This document shows, one piece after another, positions 1 to 9,011 of a DNA stretch of 45,968 bases. The stretch is from Methylobacillus sp. (GTDB lineage: Bacteria > Pseudomonadota > Gammaproteobacteria > Burkholderiales > Methylophilaceae). The stretch lies in assembly GCA_031277395.1 (NCBI GenBank), contig JAITML010000048.1, positions 1 through 45,968 on the forward strand, read 5' to 3'. Below the pieces are notes generated by a model that made no database searches, had not been told where the DNA came from, and saw only the letters and a list, made by a program, of their open reading frames with translations. The translations under genes and the position numbers were made by a program. Every line of letters begins with the position of its first letter. The first letter of the stretch is position 1.

Positions 1-35
1 GCGTGCCCGCTCGCTCAGATTTATTCAGAGGTTCC

Positions 36-1694
36 TTAGCTGTTTTCCTTCAACTGATAAAGCCGGAAACTCTCGTGCCGGTCACTCGGACGCTTACCTT
101 TCCAGATCAGCTCCCAATCCGGGCCGGGGGCTATTTTTTCGCGCCTGCGCTCATCCTGAATCAAAAGCAGATCACAACCCATGTGCTGCACTTTTTCGAA
201 ACGCTGCGGCGTGATATCGGTGTAGTAATGCAGCATGGCCGATTGAAAACTGCCGACATTGCGCGTGGCCATGCAACCGAATTGTTGCGGCAGCGCTTTT
301 TGCATGTCGGTGAACACGCTGCCATAGCTCTTGCTCGCGTCCAGCCACGGCAGCCACAGCGCCATCAGCAGCCCCCACACCATGGTGATTCCAAGCGCCC
401 AATCGGTGATTGCGGCGCGGTTGGAACGCTTGCTGTGAAACACCATGACGGCCCAGATCAGCGTGATTACAATCGCCATGCTGAATGCAATCCAGTCGAA
501 GTGCGGCACATAGGCTTCTGAAAGTACATGCATGCGCGTTGCGAGACGGGCAGGCATTCCGGTCATCATCGCGAACCAGCCGAGCCAGACCAGAAAGCCG
601 ATAAAACCGAACAGCATGATCCCGAACCAATCCAGCGCGCTCGCCATGCCGCGCCACAGCTTGTCGATGGCGGCGCCGCCCATGATTGCGAGCGGCAGCA
701 GCAACGGCAACGCGAGAGGGTCGCGACCCTCTGCGTTCAGGCCAAGCAGTATCAGCGTCACAATAAAGAACACCAGCGAAAGCTGAAACTGCGGACGCTG
801 TAACAAGTGCTTGCGGAAATGCCACAAAGACCAGATCGCGAGCGGCAGCGCAGGCCAGGAGAACCACAACAGTAGTTGTCCGAAATATAAAATGTTGGAA
901 CTGCTGAACGCATGGCGCTCGGAAAGCAACCAGACATGAAACAAATCGGGAGAATGCTGCGACAGCGCGATGAGCCAGGCGGCGATCCACGGTACGGCGA
1001 ACAGCAAGCCGATCGACAGGCTGACAAAGTAGGGCTTGATGCGCCAGTTGCGGAACAATATGGGCAGGAGCAATGCCGTGATCAGAATAATGGCAGCAGC
1101 AATGACGCCGCTGGAAAGAAAAGCGATGGCGATGCCGCCGCCGACAAGCGGTGCCGCGCGCCACGGTCGCCGTCGCGCCAGAGCAATGCCGTAAAAGGCT
1201 GCTGCGTAGCCGGTCAGGGCGGCAACTTCAGGCGACATCTGATGCCCCGAAAAAAACAGTCCGATGGAACTGATGAAGATAAGCGTCGTCTGCCGCCCCG
1301 CGCCGCGCCCCCACATCTCGCGCCCACTCATGCCAACCATGAGCAAGGTCAGCGCCATCCAAAATCCCGTAATCAGCCGCGCGCCGTCATGCAAGGGCAG
1401 CCAGAGCGAAGCGAGCTTGGCGGAGAGAGCCGCGCTCAGATAATAAAGCGGAGGATATTCGAGTGTAATTTCGCCTGCTACCGACGGCACCACCCAACTG
1501 CCGCCTGCCAGCAAATGCTTGACCGCACCGACCGTGGTTGCTTCATCCGGTTTCCACGGATGATGTCCGATCAGCCCCGCGACCAACCAGATGAAACACA
1601 GCAGCAGCAGCAAATTGGTTTTGGCGCTCTCCCCGATGCTGGGTTTGGGAGTCGCCAGGCTGGCCTGCCAATCGTGCTCGAATTCAAATGCCAT
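36..1694 (-). CDS. ArnT/PMT-type (GT39) membrane glycosyltransferase
   Basis: This 552-residue integral membrane protein has about a dozen hydrophobic segments. After the first membrane segment it has a short periplasmic loop with the acidic pair PDE (D50, E51), which is where GT39-type transferases such as ArnT carry their catalytic acid. The family moves a sugar from an undecaprenyl-phosphate donor onto lipid A, protein or another acceptor on the periplasmic face. The acceptor cannot be told here, and no arn operon is nearby. The first in-frame start is a TTG at 1703. I prefer the ATG nine bases further in (1694), although neither has a clear ribosome-binding site. It ends 35 bases from the window edge, and I see nothing recognisable in those bases. 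Confidence 0.75.
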   Translation of the reverse strand: MAFEFEHDWQASLATPKPSIGESAKTNLLLLLCFIWLVAGLIGHHPWKPDEATTVGAVKHLLAGGSWVVPSVAGEITLEYPPLYYLSAALSAKLASLWLPLHDGARLITGFWMALTLLMVGMSGREMWGRGAGRQTTLIFISSIGLFFSGHQMSPEVAALTGYAAAFYGIALARRRPWRAAPLVGGGIAIAFLSSGVIAAAIILITALLLPILFRNWRIKPYFVSLSIGLLFAVPWIAAWLIALSQHSPDLFHVWLLSERHAFSSSNILYFGQLLLWFSWPALPLAIWSLWHFRKHLLQRPQFQLSLVFFIVTLILLGLNAEGRDPLALPLLLPLAIMGGAAIDKLWRGMASALDWFGIMLFGFIGFLVWLGWFAMMTGMPARLATRMHVLSEAYVPHFDWIAFSMAIVITLIWAVMVFHSKRSNRAAITDWALGITMVWGLLMALWLPWLDASKSYGSVFTDMQKALPQQFGCMATRNVGSFQSAMLHYYTDITPQRFEKVQHMGCDLLLIQDERRREKIAPGPDWELIWKGKRPSDRHESFRLYQLKENS

Positions 1695-1740
1695 AATGGG
1701 CAATCGTGTGGTCGTGAAGGGTTATTCTACGATGGTCATA

Positions 1741-1767
1741 AACAAAAAGGCAGCCGAGGCTGCCTTT
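1741..1767 (-). terminator. Rho-independent terminator of rpmE
   Basis: A perfect 9-bp inverted repeat (AAAGGCAGC / GCTGCCTTT, arms 1746-1754 and 1759-1767) with a four-base loop. Read on the minus strand it is followed by TTTTTGTT. It lies directly downstream of the rpmE stop and separates rpmE from the glycosyltransferase gene. Confidence 0.85.
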
Positions 1768-1787
1768 GCTGTTTAGCCACGCGAAAA

Positions 1788-1988
1788 TTACATGCCGTAT
1801 TTTTGGCGGAATTTTTCAACGCGACCGGCGGTGTCCACGATCTTCTGTTTGCCGGTGTAGAACGGGTGGCATTTGGAACACACTTCGATGTTCAGGTTTT
1901 TTCCGCTCGTGGAGCGGGTCTCAAACTTGTTGCCGCAACTGCATGTCACGGTGATGGTGTTGTATTCCGGATGAATGTCAGCTTTCAT
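1788..1988 (-). CDS. rpmE: 50S ribosomal protein L31
   Basis: This is a 66-residue protein of the large ribosomal subunit. It starts MKADIHPEY and carries the four zinc-ligand cysteines of the C+ (zinc-binding) form of L31: C16 and C18 (CSC), then C37 and C40 (CSKC), followed by HPFYTG. C+ L31 is generally the zinc-replete paralogue, replaced by a cysteine-free form under zinc starvation; no C- paralogue is in this window. An AAGGA element precedes the ATG at a normal distance. It is a single-gene unit with its own terminator, placed behind rho as in several betaproteobacteria. Confidence 0.97.
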   Translation of the reverse strand: MKADIHPEYNTITVTCSCGNKFETRSTSGKNLNIEVCSKCHPFYTGKQKIVDTAGRVEKFRQKYGM

Positions 1989-2065
1989 TCTCTAGTCCTT
2001 AAGCTTGGTGCTGTCGCAAGAAAGTCCGCGATTATCCGGTAAATTTGGTTGTTTTTCAAGTGTTT

Positions 2066-3325
2066 TTAGCCGCGCCGCATCGCGTCGAAGAACTCGGGGT
2101 TATTCTTGGTGGACTTGATTTTGTCGAGTAAAAATTCCATCGCTTCGAGGTCATCCATCGGATACAGCAGTTTGCGCAGCACCCAGATTTTTTGCAGGAT
2201 GTCCTTGTCGATCAGCAGTTCCTCGCGGCGCGTGCCGGATTTGTTGACGTTGATCGCGGGGTACTGGCGTTTTTCGGCCATGCGGCGGTCGAGATGGATT
2301 TCCATGTTGCCGGTGCCCTTGAATTCTTCGTAGATCACGTCGTCCATGCGCGAGCCGGTATCGACCAGCGCGGTGGCGATGATGGTCAGGCTGCCGCCTT
2401 CCTCGATATTGCGCGCGGCGCCGAAGAAACGCTTGGGACGTTGCAGCGCGTTCGCGTCCACGCCGCCGGTCAGCACCTTGCCGGAAGAAGGCACGACGGT
2501 GTTGTAGGCGCGCGCGAGGCGGGTGATGGAGTCGAGCAGAATGACCACCTCCTTTTTGTGTTCGACCAGGCGCTTGGCATTTTCCAGCACCATTTCGGCA
2601 ACCTGCACGTGGCGCGTGGCCGGTTCGTCAAAGGTGGAGGCGACCACTTCGCCTTTCACCGAACGGGTCATTTCAGTCACTTCCTCCGGGCGCTCGTCAA
2701 TCAGCAGCACGATCAGCACGACATCGGGATGGTTGGCGGTGATCGCATGCGCGATGTGCTGCATCATCACGGTTTTGCCGGATTTGGGGCTTGCAACCAG
2801 CAACGCACGCTGGCCTTTGCCTATGGGCGCGATCATGTCAATCACGCGGCTGGTGATGTTCTCGTCGCCGCGTATGTCGCGCTCCAGCGTGAGCGGTTCG
2901 GTCGGGAACAGCGGGGTGAGGTTTTCAAACAGTATCTTGTGCTTGGTATTCTCCGGCGGTTCGCCGTTGACGGTATCCACCTTGACCAGCGCGAAGTAGC
3001 GCTCGCCTTCCTTGGGGGTGCGAATCTCGCCGGTGATCGTATCGCCGGTGTGCAGGTTGAAACGGCGTATCTGTGAAGGCGATACATAAATGTCGTCCGG
3101 CCCCGCCAGATACGAACTGTCCGGTGCGCGCAGAAAACCGAAGCCGTCCTGCAGGACTTCCAGCGTGCCGTCGCCATAGATGCTGTCGCCCTTCTTCGCC
3201 TTGTTTTTCAACAGCGCGAAGATGAGGTCTTGCTTGCGCATGCGGCTTGCGCCTTCGACTTCGTTGGCAATCGCCATTTCAACCAGTTCTGTGACGGGGA
3301 GGTGTTTCAGATCAGATAAATGCAT
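2066..3325 (-). CDS. rho: Transcription termination factor Rho
   Basis: At 419 residues this has the normal Rho length. The N-terminal helical domain is followed by the cold-shock-like primary RNA-binding site with the RNP1-like motif GFGFLR (61-66). The RecA-type motor has its Walker A motif at P180-K-S-G-K-T185, with Walker B and the Q-loop downstream. Rho is a hexameric RNA helicase that ends untranslated transcripts. It sits 140 bases behind trxA on the same strand, an order also found in E. coli. The leader between them contains a loose inverted repeat (TTTGGT at 3420-3425, ACCAAA at 3444-3449); whether this serves rho autoregulation is unknown. The site before the ATG is weak (GCGAG). 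Confidence 0.97.
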   Translation of the reverse strand: MHLSDLKHLPVTELVEMAIANEVEGASRMRKQDLIFALLKNKAKKGDSIYGDGTLEVLQDGFGFLRAPDSSYLAGPDDIYVSPSQIRRFNLHTGDTITGEIRTPKEGERYFALVKVDTVNGEPPENTKHKILFENLTPLFPTEPLTLERDIRGDENITSRVIDMIAPIGKGQRALLVASPKSGKTVMMQHIAHAITANHPDVVLIVLLIDERPEEVTEMTRSVKGEVVASTFDEPATRHVQVAEMVLENAKRLVEHKKEVVILLDSITRLARAYNTVVPSSGKVLTGGVDANALQRPKRFFGAARNIEEGGSLTIIATALVDTGSRMDDVIYEEFKGTGNMEIHLDRRMAEKRQYPAINVNKSGTRREELLIDKDILQKIWVLRKLLYPMDDLEAMEFLLDKIKSTKNNPEFFDAMRRG

Positions 3326-3465
3326 GTGCGGGACTCGCTGGGAAATTGTGTGATTTGGTTACGGAGGGAGGAAGGAAAAAGTCAGGTGAAATGGATCAAA
3401 CGCTTGGCTCCTGCAATGCTTTGGTCGTTTGTTTTGTGCGGGAACCAAACATCAGCGTAGCGGCT

Positions 3466-3792
3466 TTAAATATGGCTGTCAATGAATGCAGTGAGTTGGG
3501 ATTTGGACAGGGCGCCTACCTTGGTGGCTTCCACGTTGCCGTTCTTGAACAGCATCAGCGTCGGAATGCCGCGTATGCCGTATTTGGGCGGCGTTTGCTG
3601 GTTTTCGTCGATATTCAGTTTGGCGACCTTGAGCCGCCCGCTGTATTCCTTGGCGACTTCATCCAGAATGGGGGCGATCATTTTGCACGGACCACACCAC
3701 TCCGCCCAATAATCGATCAGCACGGGCACCTGGGATTGCAGGATTTCCTGCTCAAAACTGTCGTCGCTAATGTGCACAATATGTTCGCTCAT
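3466..3792 (-). CDS. trxA: Thioredoxin 1
   Basis: This 108-residue cytoplasmic disulfide reductase has the full thioredoxin fold and the active site W-C33-G-P-C36-K. The cis-proline loop reads RGIPTL. It keeps ribonucleotide reductase, PAPS reductase and other proteins reduced, using thioredoxin reductase and NADPH. It is followed by rho on the same strand. Upstream (3793-3978) lies a moderately AT-rich gap of about 190 bases before the DUF3579 gene. That gap probably holds the trxA promoter, but I could not find a convincing -35/-10 pair in it. Confidence 0.97.
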   Translation of the reverse strand: MSEHIVHISDDSFEQEILQSQVPVLIDYWAEWCGPCKMIAPILDEVAKEYSGRLKVAKLNIDENQQTPPKYGIRGIPTLMLFKNGNVEATKVGALSKSQLTAFIDSHI

Positions 3793-3978
3793 GATGAACC
3801 TCGTTGATTCTCTGTATGATTTAAGGCGTTAGGGGGATACAAAACAGCCGGGAAATTTGGAAAGCTTTTGCTATCCTAACGAAAAAACCGCCGCAAGTGA
3901 AGTGTCTTTTATTTCCATATAAAACGATTATTTCGCCGGTTTCGCCTGATCTGAAAACAAATCATGCCAAGTGTTGTT

Positions 3979-4272
3979 TCATACCGACGGAACCGAAATA
4001 CTGTTGCCTTCCGCATCCTTGATGTTGAGTTGGTTGGCTTCGACGAAGTTCATCAACTGCGCGAAACCTTCCGGATTCATGTCCTTGAGTTTCAGATCCA
4101 CCGCCAGACAACGCACGCCATCTATCAGGCGCGGATTGAGATAGGGCGAATATTTCAGCTTGCGATCCGGGCCGAAGGTCGCATAAGTGCTGCACATGCG
4201 ATCTACCCAGTCGCTCGGGCGGAAAGCTTTGCCCGCGCGAGTTCGACCTTCAATGATGATTTCAGTGCTCAT
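3979..4272 (-). CDS. DUF3579 family protein
   Basis: A 97-residue soluble protein beginning MSTEIIIEG. It contains the block FRPSDWVDRMCSTYATFG and the later segment LNPRLIDGVRCLAVD, which I recognise as the DUF3579 family, common in betaproteobacteria and of unknown function. The open frame extends upstream to a GTG at 4299, but I place the start at the ATG at 4272. A perfect TATAAT lies just upstream on this strand, and the GTG would fall at or before the expected transcript start. No clear ribosome-binding site is visible before either codon. No signal peptide or membrane segment is seen. Confidence 0.75.
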   Translation of the reverse strand: MSTEIIIEGRTRAGKAFRPSDWVDRMCSTYATFGPDRKLKYSPYLNPRLIDGVRCLAVDLKLKDMNPEGFAQLMNFVEANQLNIKDAEGNSISVPSV

Positions 4273-4297
4273 AACGTAAAACGGGAGGGGGATGGGC

Positions 4298-4306
4298 ACA
4301 TTATAC
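4298..4306 (-). promoter_or_regulatory. Possible -10 box for the DUF3579 gene
   Basis: Read on the minus strand this stretch contains TATAAT, an exact sigma-70 -10 consensus, about 28 bases ahead of the ATG at 4272. No good -35 lies at 16-18 bases, so this is a weak call. Confidence 0.3.
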
Positions 4307-4330
4307 GCCCATCCCGCCAGATTGCATTGC

Positions 4331-4915
4331 CTACTTTGTATCTACCACCACGTACTCAAATACCTTGACCACCTTGTTCACACCGCTCACACCGCGAGCG
4401 ATTTCGACCGCGTCGTCAGCCTCCTGCCGCGTGACCATGCCCATCAGGAATACCGTACCGCCTTCCGTGACGACCTTGACGTAGTTCGCCGGGAATTTGT
4501 TTTCCGTGAGGAAAGCAGTTTTTACCTTGGAGGTGATGAGCGCGTCATTGCTGCGGTCGCCGAGCGAGCTGGCCGCGCCGATCACGAGCTCATTGGTCAC
4601 ATTGCGCACATTGGCGATTTCCTTGCCGATGGAGCCCGCCTGTTCCTTGATGCTTTCATCGGCGGCCTCGCCGGTGAGCAGCATGTTGCGGTTGAAGCTG
4701 GTGACATTGACATGAATCTGGTCGCGCAAGGTTTTGTTGATTGCGTCGGAAGCCTTCCATTCGATGGCTTCATCGTCGATATAAGCGCCCGAAGTACGGC
4801 GATCCGCAGCCATCAAACCGCCGGCGGCAGCGCCTCCGGCCACGACCGGAAAGCAGCCGCTCAATGTGGTGGACAGCATTGCAGCCACAAGTGTCAGTTG
4901 TAAAAGACGTGTCAT
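4331..4915 (-). CDS. dolP: BON-domain outer-membrane lipoprotein, DolP (YraP) type
   Basis: A 194-residue lipoprotein. The signal peptide ends in the lipobox LSGC with C21 as the lipidated residue, then a glycine/alanine-rich linker leads into two BON domains (about 45-115 and 120-190). DolP in E. coli binds anionic phospholipid at the inner face of the outer membrane and supports BamA and outer-membrane integrity. The identification rests on the two-BON lipoprotein layout plus position: it follows the SIS-domain gene and yraN on the same strand, as in E. coli (yraN-diaA-dolP). Its ATG overlaps the upstream stop codon by one base (TAATG), so the two are probably translationally coupled. Confidence 0.85.
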   Translation of the reverse strand: MTRLLQLTLVAAMLSTTLSGCFPVVAGGAAAGGLMAADRRTSGAYIDDEAIEWKASDAINKTLRDQIHVNVTSFNRNMLLTGEAADESIKEQAGSIGKEIANVRNVTNELVIGAASSLGDRSNDALITSKVKTAFLTENKFPANYVKVVTEGGTVFLMGMVTRQEADDAVEIARGVSGVNKVVKVFEYVVVDTK

Positions 4916-5505
4916 TATTCAGCTCCTAGCAGTAAACAATCAATGGAATCACACAGGCAATGCAGGACAAGCAAATACATTTCATGAATGCGTGCGGTTG
5001 TCTCGTGGGGAATGCCGATATGAATGTCATTCTCCGCCAAAAGTTCCATCAAGTCGCCGCCATCTCCGCCACTCATCGCCACCACGCGCATGCCGCGATC
5101 ATGCGCTGCCATGATAGCATCAAGCACGTTTTGCGAATTTCCGCTCGTGCTCATCACCAGAAAAATATCGCCGGAATGCCCCAACGCAAGAATTTGTTTC
5201 GCGAATACCTGCGAAAAACCGGAATCGTTGGCAATCGAGGTCAATGTCGCATTATCAGCAGACAAGGCCAGCGTGGCCAGACCAGGGCGCTCCATGTCAA
5301 AACGATTCAACATGTGCGCCGCAAAATACTGCGCCAACGCCGCCGACCCGCCATTGCCGCAGGTCAATACCTTTTTGTCGTCGAGCAATGCCGCCACGAT
5401 CAGCGCCGCCGCCTCGGCAACAGGCGCCGCCAGCAGTTCCGCGCTCAACAGCTTGAGTCGCGCGCTTTCCTCGAAGTGGTTGAGAATGCGGGGAACGAGG
5501 CTCAT
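4915..5505 (-). CDS. diaA: SIS-domain protein, DiaA / phosphoheptose isomerase type
   Basis: A 196-residue SIS-domain protein covering the whole GmhA/DiaA family length. The sugar-phosphate loop CGNGGSAA, the STSGNS motif and the C-terminal HETTARIHEMYLL block are all present. GmhA isomerises sedoheptulose 7-phosphate for LPS heptose. DiaA is its paralogue that helps DnaA assemble at oriC. Position between yraN and the DolP-like gene argues for DiaA, but the family is easily confused and in this lineage the same protein could serve as the phosphoheptose isomerase. No other gmhA candidate is in the window. It starts 57 bases after yraN. Confidence 0.8.
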   Translation of the reverse strand: MSLVPRILNHFEESARLKLLSAELLAAPVAEAAALIVAALLDDKKVLTCGNGGSAALAQYFAAHMLNRFDMERPGLATLALSADNATLTSIANDSGFSQVFAKQILALGHSGDIFLVMSTSGNSQNVLDAIMAAHDRGMRVVAMSGGDGGDLMELLAENDIHIGIPHETTARIHEMYLLVLHCLCDSIDCLLLGAE

Positions 5506-5562
5506 GGGTTCGGTCTTGTCACGGTCAGCACGATCATTTGTTTTGTCTTCCGCGTATTTGCA

Positions 5563-5907
5563 TTATCCGTCAAAAGCATTTTTCAACCAGACAATGCTGT
5601 CGGTGGAGAGTTCATCCAGCAGCACGGCATCGAAACGGCAGGAGGTCAGGCCATGTTGCATGAGATAGTGCTCCGCCGCGCGGATCAATTTTTGTTGTTT
5701 GGCCGGAGTGATGCTCGCGGCGGCTCCGCCGAAAGCACCGTGGCTGCGCAGCCGCACTTCCACGAACACCGTCTGCTTGCCGTCGCGCATGACGAGATCA
5801 ATTTCGCCGAAGCGGCAGTGATAATTCGCGGTCAGCAATTTCAAGCCCTGACGCTGCAACCAGGTGGCGGCAAGCTGCTCGGCGGCGGCGCCGTTTTTCA
5901 AGGTCAT
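5563..5907 (-). CDS. YraN / UPF0102 endonuclease-like protein
   Basis: A 114-residue member of UPF0102. The conserved core reads GAAAEQLAATWL, then FGEIDLVMRDG and VFVEVRLRS, the layout of a restriction-endonuclease-like fold (E, D and ExR positions). Its cellular role is unsettled. I start it at the ATG at 5907 (MTLKNGAAAEQ), where the family alignment begins. The frame stays open to 5997, but that extension would run into the divergent rsmI start. Divergent placement next to rsmI is conserved in many proteobacteria. Confidence 0.85.
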   Translation of the reverse strand: MTLKNGAAAEQLAATWLQRQGLKLLTANYHCRFGEIDLVMRDGKQTVFVEVRLRSHGAFGGAAASITPAKQQKLIRAAEHYLMQHGLTSCRFDAVLLDELSTDSIVWLKNAFDG

Positions 5908-5978
5908 TTCATGCGTCCATAGGCGAGCGCGGGGGTTGCGTGTAAACTCGCAAGCGTCATCAAAAAGGCCATCAAGCA

Positions 5979-6824
5979 TTGAGTCATAGCGGCACATTAT
6001 ATGTGGTAGCCACGCCGATCGGGAATTTGCGGGACATCACGTTGCGCGCGGTCGATGTGCTGCAAGCGGTGGATATTGTGGCGGCAGAAGATACGCGCCA
6101 CAGCGCGCATTTGCTGACGCATCTGGGCATCAAGGCCAAACTTGTGGCGCTGCACGAACATAACGAACGCCGCGCCGGAGAAAAATTAATCGCGGAATTG
6201 CGCGCGGGGAAATCGGTGGCGCTGGTGTCCGATGCAGGCACGCCGGGCATCAGCGACCCGGGCGCGGTGTTTGTGCAGCTCGCGCGCGAGGCGGGCATAC
6301 CTGTTGTTCCGCTGCCCGGCGCATGCGCGGCGATAACGGCATTGTCGGCTGCGGGTTTTGATGCGCCGCATTTTCTGTTTTACGGTTTTCTGCCTGCTTC
6401 CGGCGCGCAGCGCAGAAAGGCGCTGGAAGCGTTGCGTGATCAACCGGCGGTGTTGGTGTTTTACGAAGCGCCGCATCGCGTGGCGGAAAGCGTGCGCGAT
6501 ATGGCGGCGGCGCTGGGTGAAAATCGCGTGCTATTGATCGCGCGTGAATTGACCAAGACTTTCGAGACTTTTTACCGCTGCACATTGGGTGAGGCCGAGG
6601 CGTGGTTGCTGAAAGATGACCACCATCAGCGCGGCGAATTTGTGTTGCTGGTGGAAGGCGCACTCGCACCGGAGGCAGCCGAGGTCGATGAAAATTCCGC
6701 GCGCATCCTCACGTTGTTGTTGAGCGAACTGCCGCTCAAACAAGCGGTAAAATTGGCGGCTGAAATTACCGGCGCGAAGAAAAACGCGCTTTATGATTTG
6801 GCATTGGAACTGAAATCCAAATGA
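5979..6824 (+). CDS. rsmI: 16S rRNA 2'-O-ribose C1402 methyltransferase
   Basis: RsmI methylates the 2'-OH of C1402 in the decoding centre of 16S rRNA using SAM. The 281-residue protein has the tetrapyrrole-methylase fold with [18 protein letters not shown] at the N-terminus, [12 protein letters not shown] and [12 protein letters not shown]. The start is a TTG at 5979 with an AAGG about 10 bases upstream. No ATG or GTG fits better, because the conserved LYVVATP block begins only seven residues in. It overlaps pyrC by four bases (ATGA) and is divergent from yraN with 71 bases between the two start codons. Confidence 0.95.
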   Translation: MSHSGTLYVVATPIGNLRDITLRAVDVLQAVDIVAAEDTRHSAHLLTHLGIKAKLVALHEHNERRAGEKLIAELRAGKSVALVSDAGTPGISDPGAVFVQLAREAGIPVVPLPGACAAITALSAAGFDAPHFLFYGFLPASGAQRRKALEALRDQPAVLVFYEAPHRVAESVRDMAAALGENRVLLIARELTKTFETFYRCTLGEAEAWLLKDDHHQRGEFVLLVEGALAPEAAEVDENSARILTLLLSELPLKQAVKLAAEITGAKKNALYDLALELKSK

Positions 6825-7855
6825 ACACGTTGACCATCACTCGTCCCGACGACTGGCATCTGCACCTGCGCGACGGCGCGGCCATGCAAGCCGTGCTGCC
6901 CGACACCGCACGCCGCTTCGCGCGCGCCATCGTGATGCCCAATCTGCGTCCGCCGGTAACCACGACCGCGCTTGCGGGCGAATATCGCGCGCGCATCCTT
7001 GCCGCTTTGCCCGCAGGCTCGCGTTTCGAGCCGCTTATGACGCTTTACCTGACTGACAATACCGCACCCGAAGAAATCACGCGCGCCAAGGCCAGCGGTT
7101 TCGTGCACGGCGTGAAGCTGTATCCCGCGGGCGCAACCACCAACTCCGATTCCGGCGTGACTGACTTGGCTAAATGTCGCGCGGCGCTCGCAGCGATGGA
7201 AAAGCACGGCATGTCTTTGTTGATACACGCCGAAGTCACGGATGCCGATGTGGATGTGTTCGACCGCGAAAAAGTGTTCATCGAGCGTCACATGATTCCG
7301 CTGACGCGCGATTTTCCGGGACTCAGGATTGTGTTCGAGCACATCACCACGCGTGATGCCGCGCAGTTTGTCGCAGAAGCGCCGGATTTCATCGGCGCGA
7401 CCATTACCGCGCATCACCTTCTCATGAATCGCAACGCGCTGTTCACGGGCGGACTACGCCCGCATCACTATTGCCTGCCCGTGCTCAAACGCGAGGAACA
7501 TCGTCAGGCGCTGCTCGCTGCTGCGACCTCCGGCAATCCGAAATTTTTCCTCGGCACAGACAGTGCGCCACACGCGAAATCCGCCAAGGAAGCAGCTTGT
7601 GGCTGTGCCGGCATGTATACCGCGCATGCCGCGATCGAGTTGTACGCGGAAGCGTTCGAGGCGGCGCGCGCGCTGGGCAAGCTGGAAGCCTTCGCAAGTT
7701 TCCACGGCGCGGATTTCTACGGATTGCCGCGCAATACCGAAAAGATCGTTCTGGAACGCAAACCCTGGCCGATCCCGGAAACCTTGCCGTTGGGCGATGA
7801 TGTACTGGTGCCGCTACGCGCGGGAAGTACTGTCGCCTGGAAGTTACAGGAATAG
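6821..7855 (+). CDS. pyrC: Dihydroorotase
   Basis: PyrC closes carbamoyl-aspartate to dihydroorotate in pyrimidine synthesis. The 344-residue length fits the short, E. coli-type class. Metal ligands H13 and H15 lie in the motif DWHLHLRDG, and K99 in [16 protein letters not shown] is the lysine expected to be carboxylated to bridge the two zincs. Later histidines (LLIHAE, EHITT) and the catalytic aspartate (GTDSAPH) are present. Its ATG overlaps the rsmI stop, so it is probably cotranscribed with rsmI. Ten bases separate it from the DUF4349 lipoprotein gene. Confidence 0.96.
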   Translation: MNTLTITRPDDWHLHLRDGAAMQAVLPDTARRFARAIVMPNLRPPVTTTALAGEYRARILAALPAGSRFEPLMTLYLTDNTAPEEITRAKASGFVHGVKLYPAGATTNSDSGVTDLAKCRAALAAMEKHGMSLLIHAEVTDADVDVFDREKVFIERHMIPLTRDFPGLRIVFEHITTRDAAQFVAEAPDFIGATITAHHLLMNRNALFTGGLRPHHYCLPVLKREEHRQALLAAATSGNPKFFLGTDSAPHAKSAKEAACGCAGMYTAHAAIELYAEAFEAARALGKLEAFASFHGADFYGLPRNTEKIVLERKPWPIPETLPLGDDVLVPLRAGSTVAWKLQE

Positions 7856-7865
7856 GAGAGATTCA

Positions 7866-8681
7866 ATGGAAGCGAACACACGAACACGGAGTTTATCGGC
7901 CCGCTGGTTGTTTGTTGCCGCCGTGACTGGCGCAATTGCATTGGCAGGTTGCGGCCAGCAGGAATCCGGTACCAGACCGGCATTTGCGGAGAGCGCACCG
8001 CAACAGCCCGCGGCTGGAGGCGCTTATCTCGCTTATGAGCACAGCGTGAACATCGAGCTTGATGTCGCCGAAATTCCCGCGCACCTGCAAGCCGCGCAGA
8101 CAGCTTGCCAGCACGGAACCTACGGCGCTTGTGAAGTACTGGAGGTCAGCCAGCGGGGCGGCGACTATCCTGGAGCATATCTGACCGTGCGTATCGTGCC
8201 GGATGGCGTTGGGCCAATGATAGAGTCGGCCAGCAAGGGCGGTGAAATCGGTAGCCGCAATACGCGTGCCGAAGACTTGGCCCAGGCAGTGCGTGACAAC
8301 GAGACTTTGCGCGAACGGCTGCGCAAGGAACGCGAACGCCTGCTCGAATTTCAGCAAAGGCGTGACCTGTCAGTGGCGGACATGATCGCATTGTCGCAAC
8401 AATTGGCGCAGGTCGATGCGCAAACAGAAACGGCTGTGCAAGAAGCCGCGCAACACCAGCGACGCATCGATACACAGAAACTGACCCTGAGTTTTCAGCC
8501 TCCTGACGGACAAAGCAGCAACGACGAAATTCGCCGTGCGCTACGCGATTTCCGCGCCACGTTGGCCATGGGCACGGCATGGACGATACGTGCGGTGGCG
8601 TTCATGATTCCGCTGCTGCTGGTGATCGGCGTGCTGTGGTGGGGAATACGGCGTCTGCGCCGCCGCAAGGCTGTGCGGTAG
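7866..8681 (+). CDS. DUF4349-type lipoprotein with C-terminal membrane anchor
   Basis: A 271-residue protein. A signal sequence ends in the lipobox LAGC (C29). A globular periplasmic region (about 50-140), a predicted coiled coil (about 140-215, rich in E, R and Q) and one strong membrane helix near 240-260 follow, then an arginine/lysine tail. This layout matches DUF4349, of unknown function. Lipidation together with a C-terminal transmembrane helix would tether both ends to the inner membrane. The start at 7866 is set by an AGGAGAG element directly behind the pyrC stop, so it is likely in the rsmI-pyrC operon. Confidence 0.75.
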   Translation: MEANTRTRSLSARWLFVAAVTGAIALAGCGQQESGTRPAFAESAPQQPAAGGAYLAYEHSVNIELDVAEIPAHLQAAQTACQHGTYGACEVLEVSQRGGDYPGAYLTVRIVPDGVGPMIESASKGGEIGSRNTRAEDLAQAVRDNETLRERLRKERERLLEFQQRRDLSVADMIALSQQLAQVDAQTETAVQEAAQHQRRIDTQKLTLSFQPPDGQSSNDEIRRALRDFRATLAMGTAWTIRAVAFMIPLLLVIGVLWWGIRRLRRRKAVR

Positions 8682-8717
8682 GGCGGAGGTGGAATGGCTG
8701 GTGTTCTAGCTTTGAAA

Positions 8718-9011
8718 CTACTTTCGCTTCGCGCCATAGCCAAGCCGTTTACCGTCATGCTTTACAACGAGAATGACAATTTCCTAAGCTGTAGCACGGT
8801 AGATCACTGTGTACGGAAATACCCTCATGGAAAGCCCGCGCCTCCCTTTCGAACGTGGTGAGCCAATTTGCGGATGCTTCAGAAGTAGAGATATGAGCCG
8901 CTTGAACTCATTGATGAATCTAGCTGCGATAAGGGAAGATCCCTCCCGTTTGTAAAATTCCGCAGCCTCACGTAAATCTTGCTCGGCTTCTGGATGAATC
9001 GTGATAATCAT
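8718..9011 (-). pseudogene. ParE/RelE-type toxin gene with an in-frame amber codon
   Basis: From the ATG at 9011 the frame encodes 75 residues typical of the ParE/RelE toxin fold (IHPEAEQDLREAAEFYKREG, then FPYTVIYRATA). It then meets TAG at 8784-8786. Without that stop it would run on in the same frame for 21 more codons: EIVILVVKHDGKRLGYGAKRK and a second TAG at 8718. That extension is exactly the last strand and tail expected of a ParE protein of about 97 residues. A single CAG-to-TAG change explains the break. The shortened protein lacks the C-terminal strand and basic tail, so it is probably inactive unless the stop is read through. The ATG overlaps the antitoxin stop by four bases. Confidence 0.8.

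Noticed and set aside
9-35. Possible gene start or terminator at the left edge
   Set aside because: The 35 bases before the glycosyltransferase stop are too few to support any call.
912-2042. 376-residue plus-strand frame opposite the glycosyltransferase and rpmE
   Set aside because: It crosses the rpmE terminator and the rpmE gene on the other strand. Composition is Gln/Arg-rich noise.
3793-3978. Small RNA or riboswitch in the gap between the DUF3579 gene and trxA
   Set aside because: The stretch is moderately AT-rich, but I found no stable hairpin with a T run, no known riboswitch core and no convincing promoter pair.
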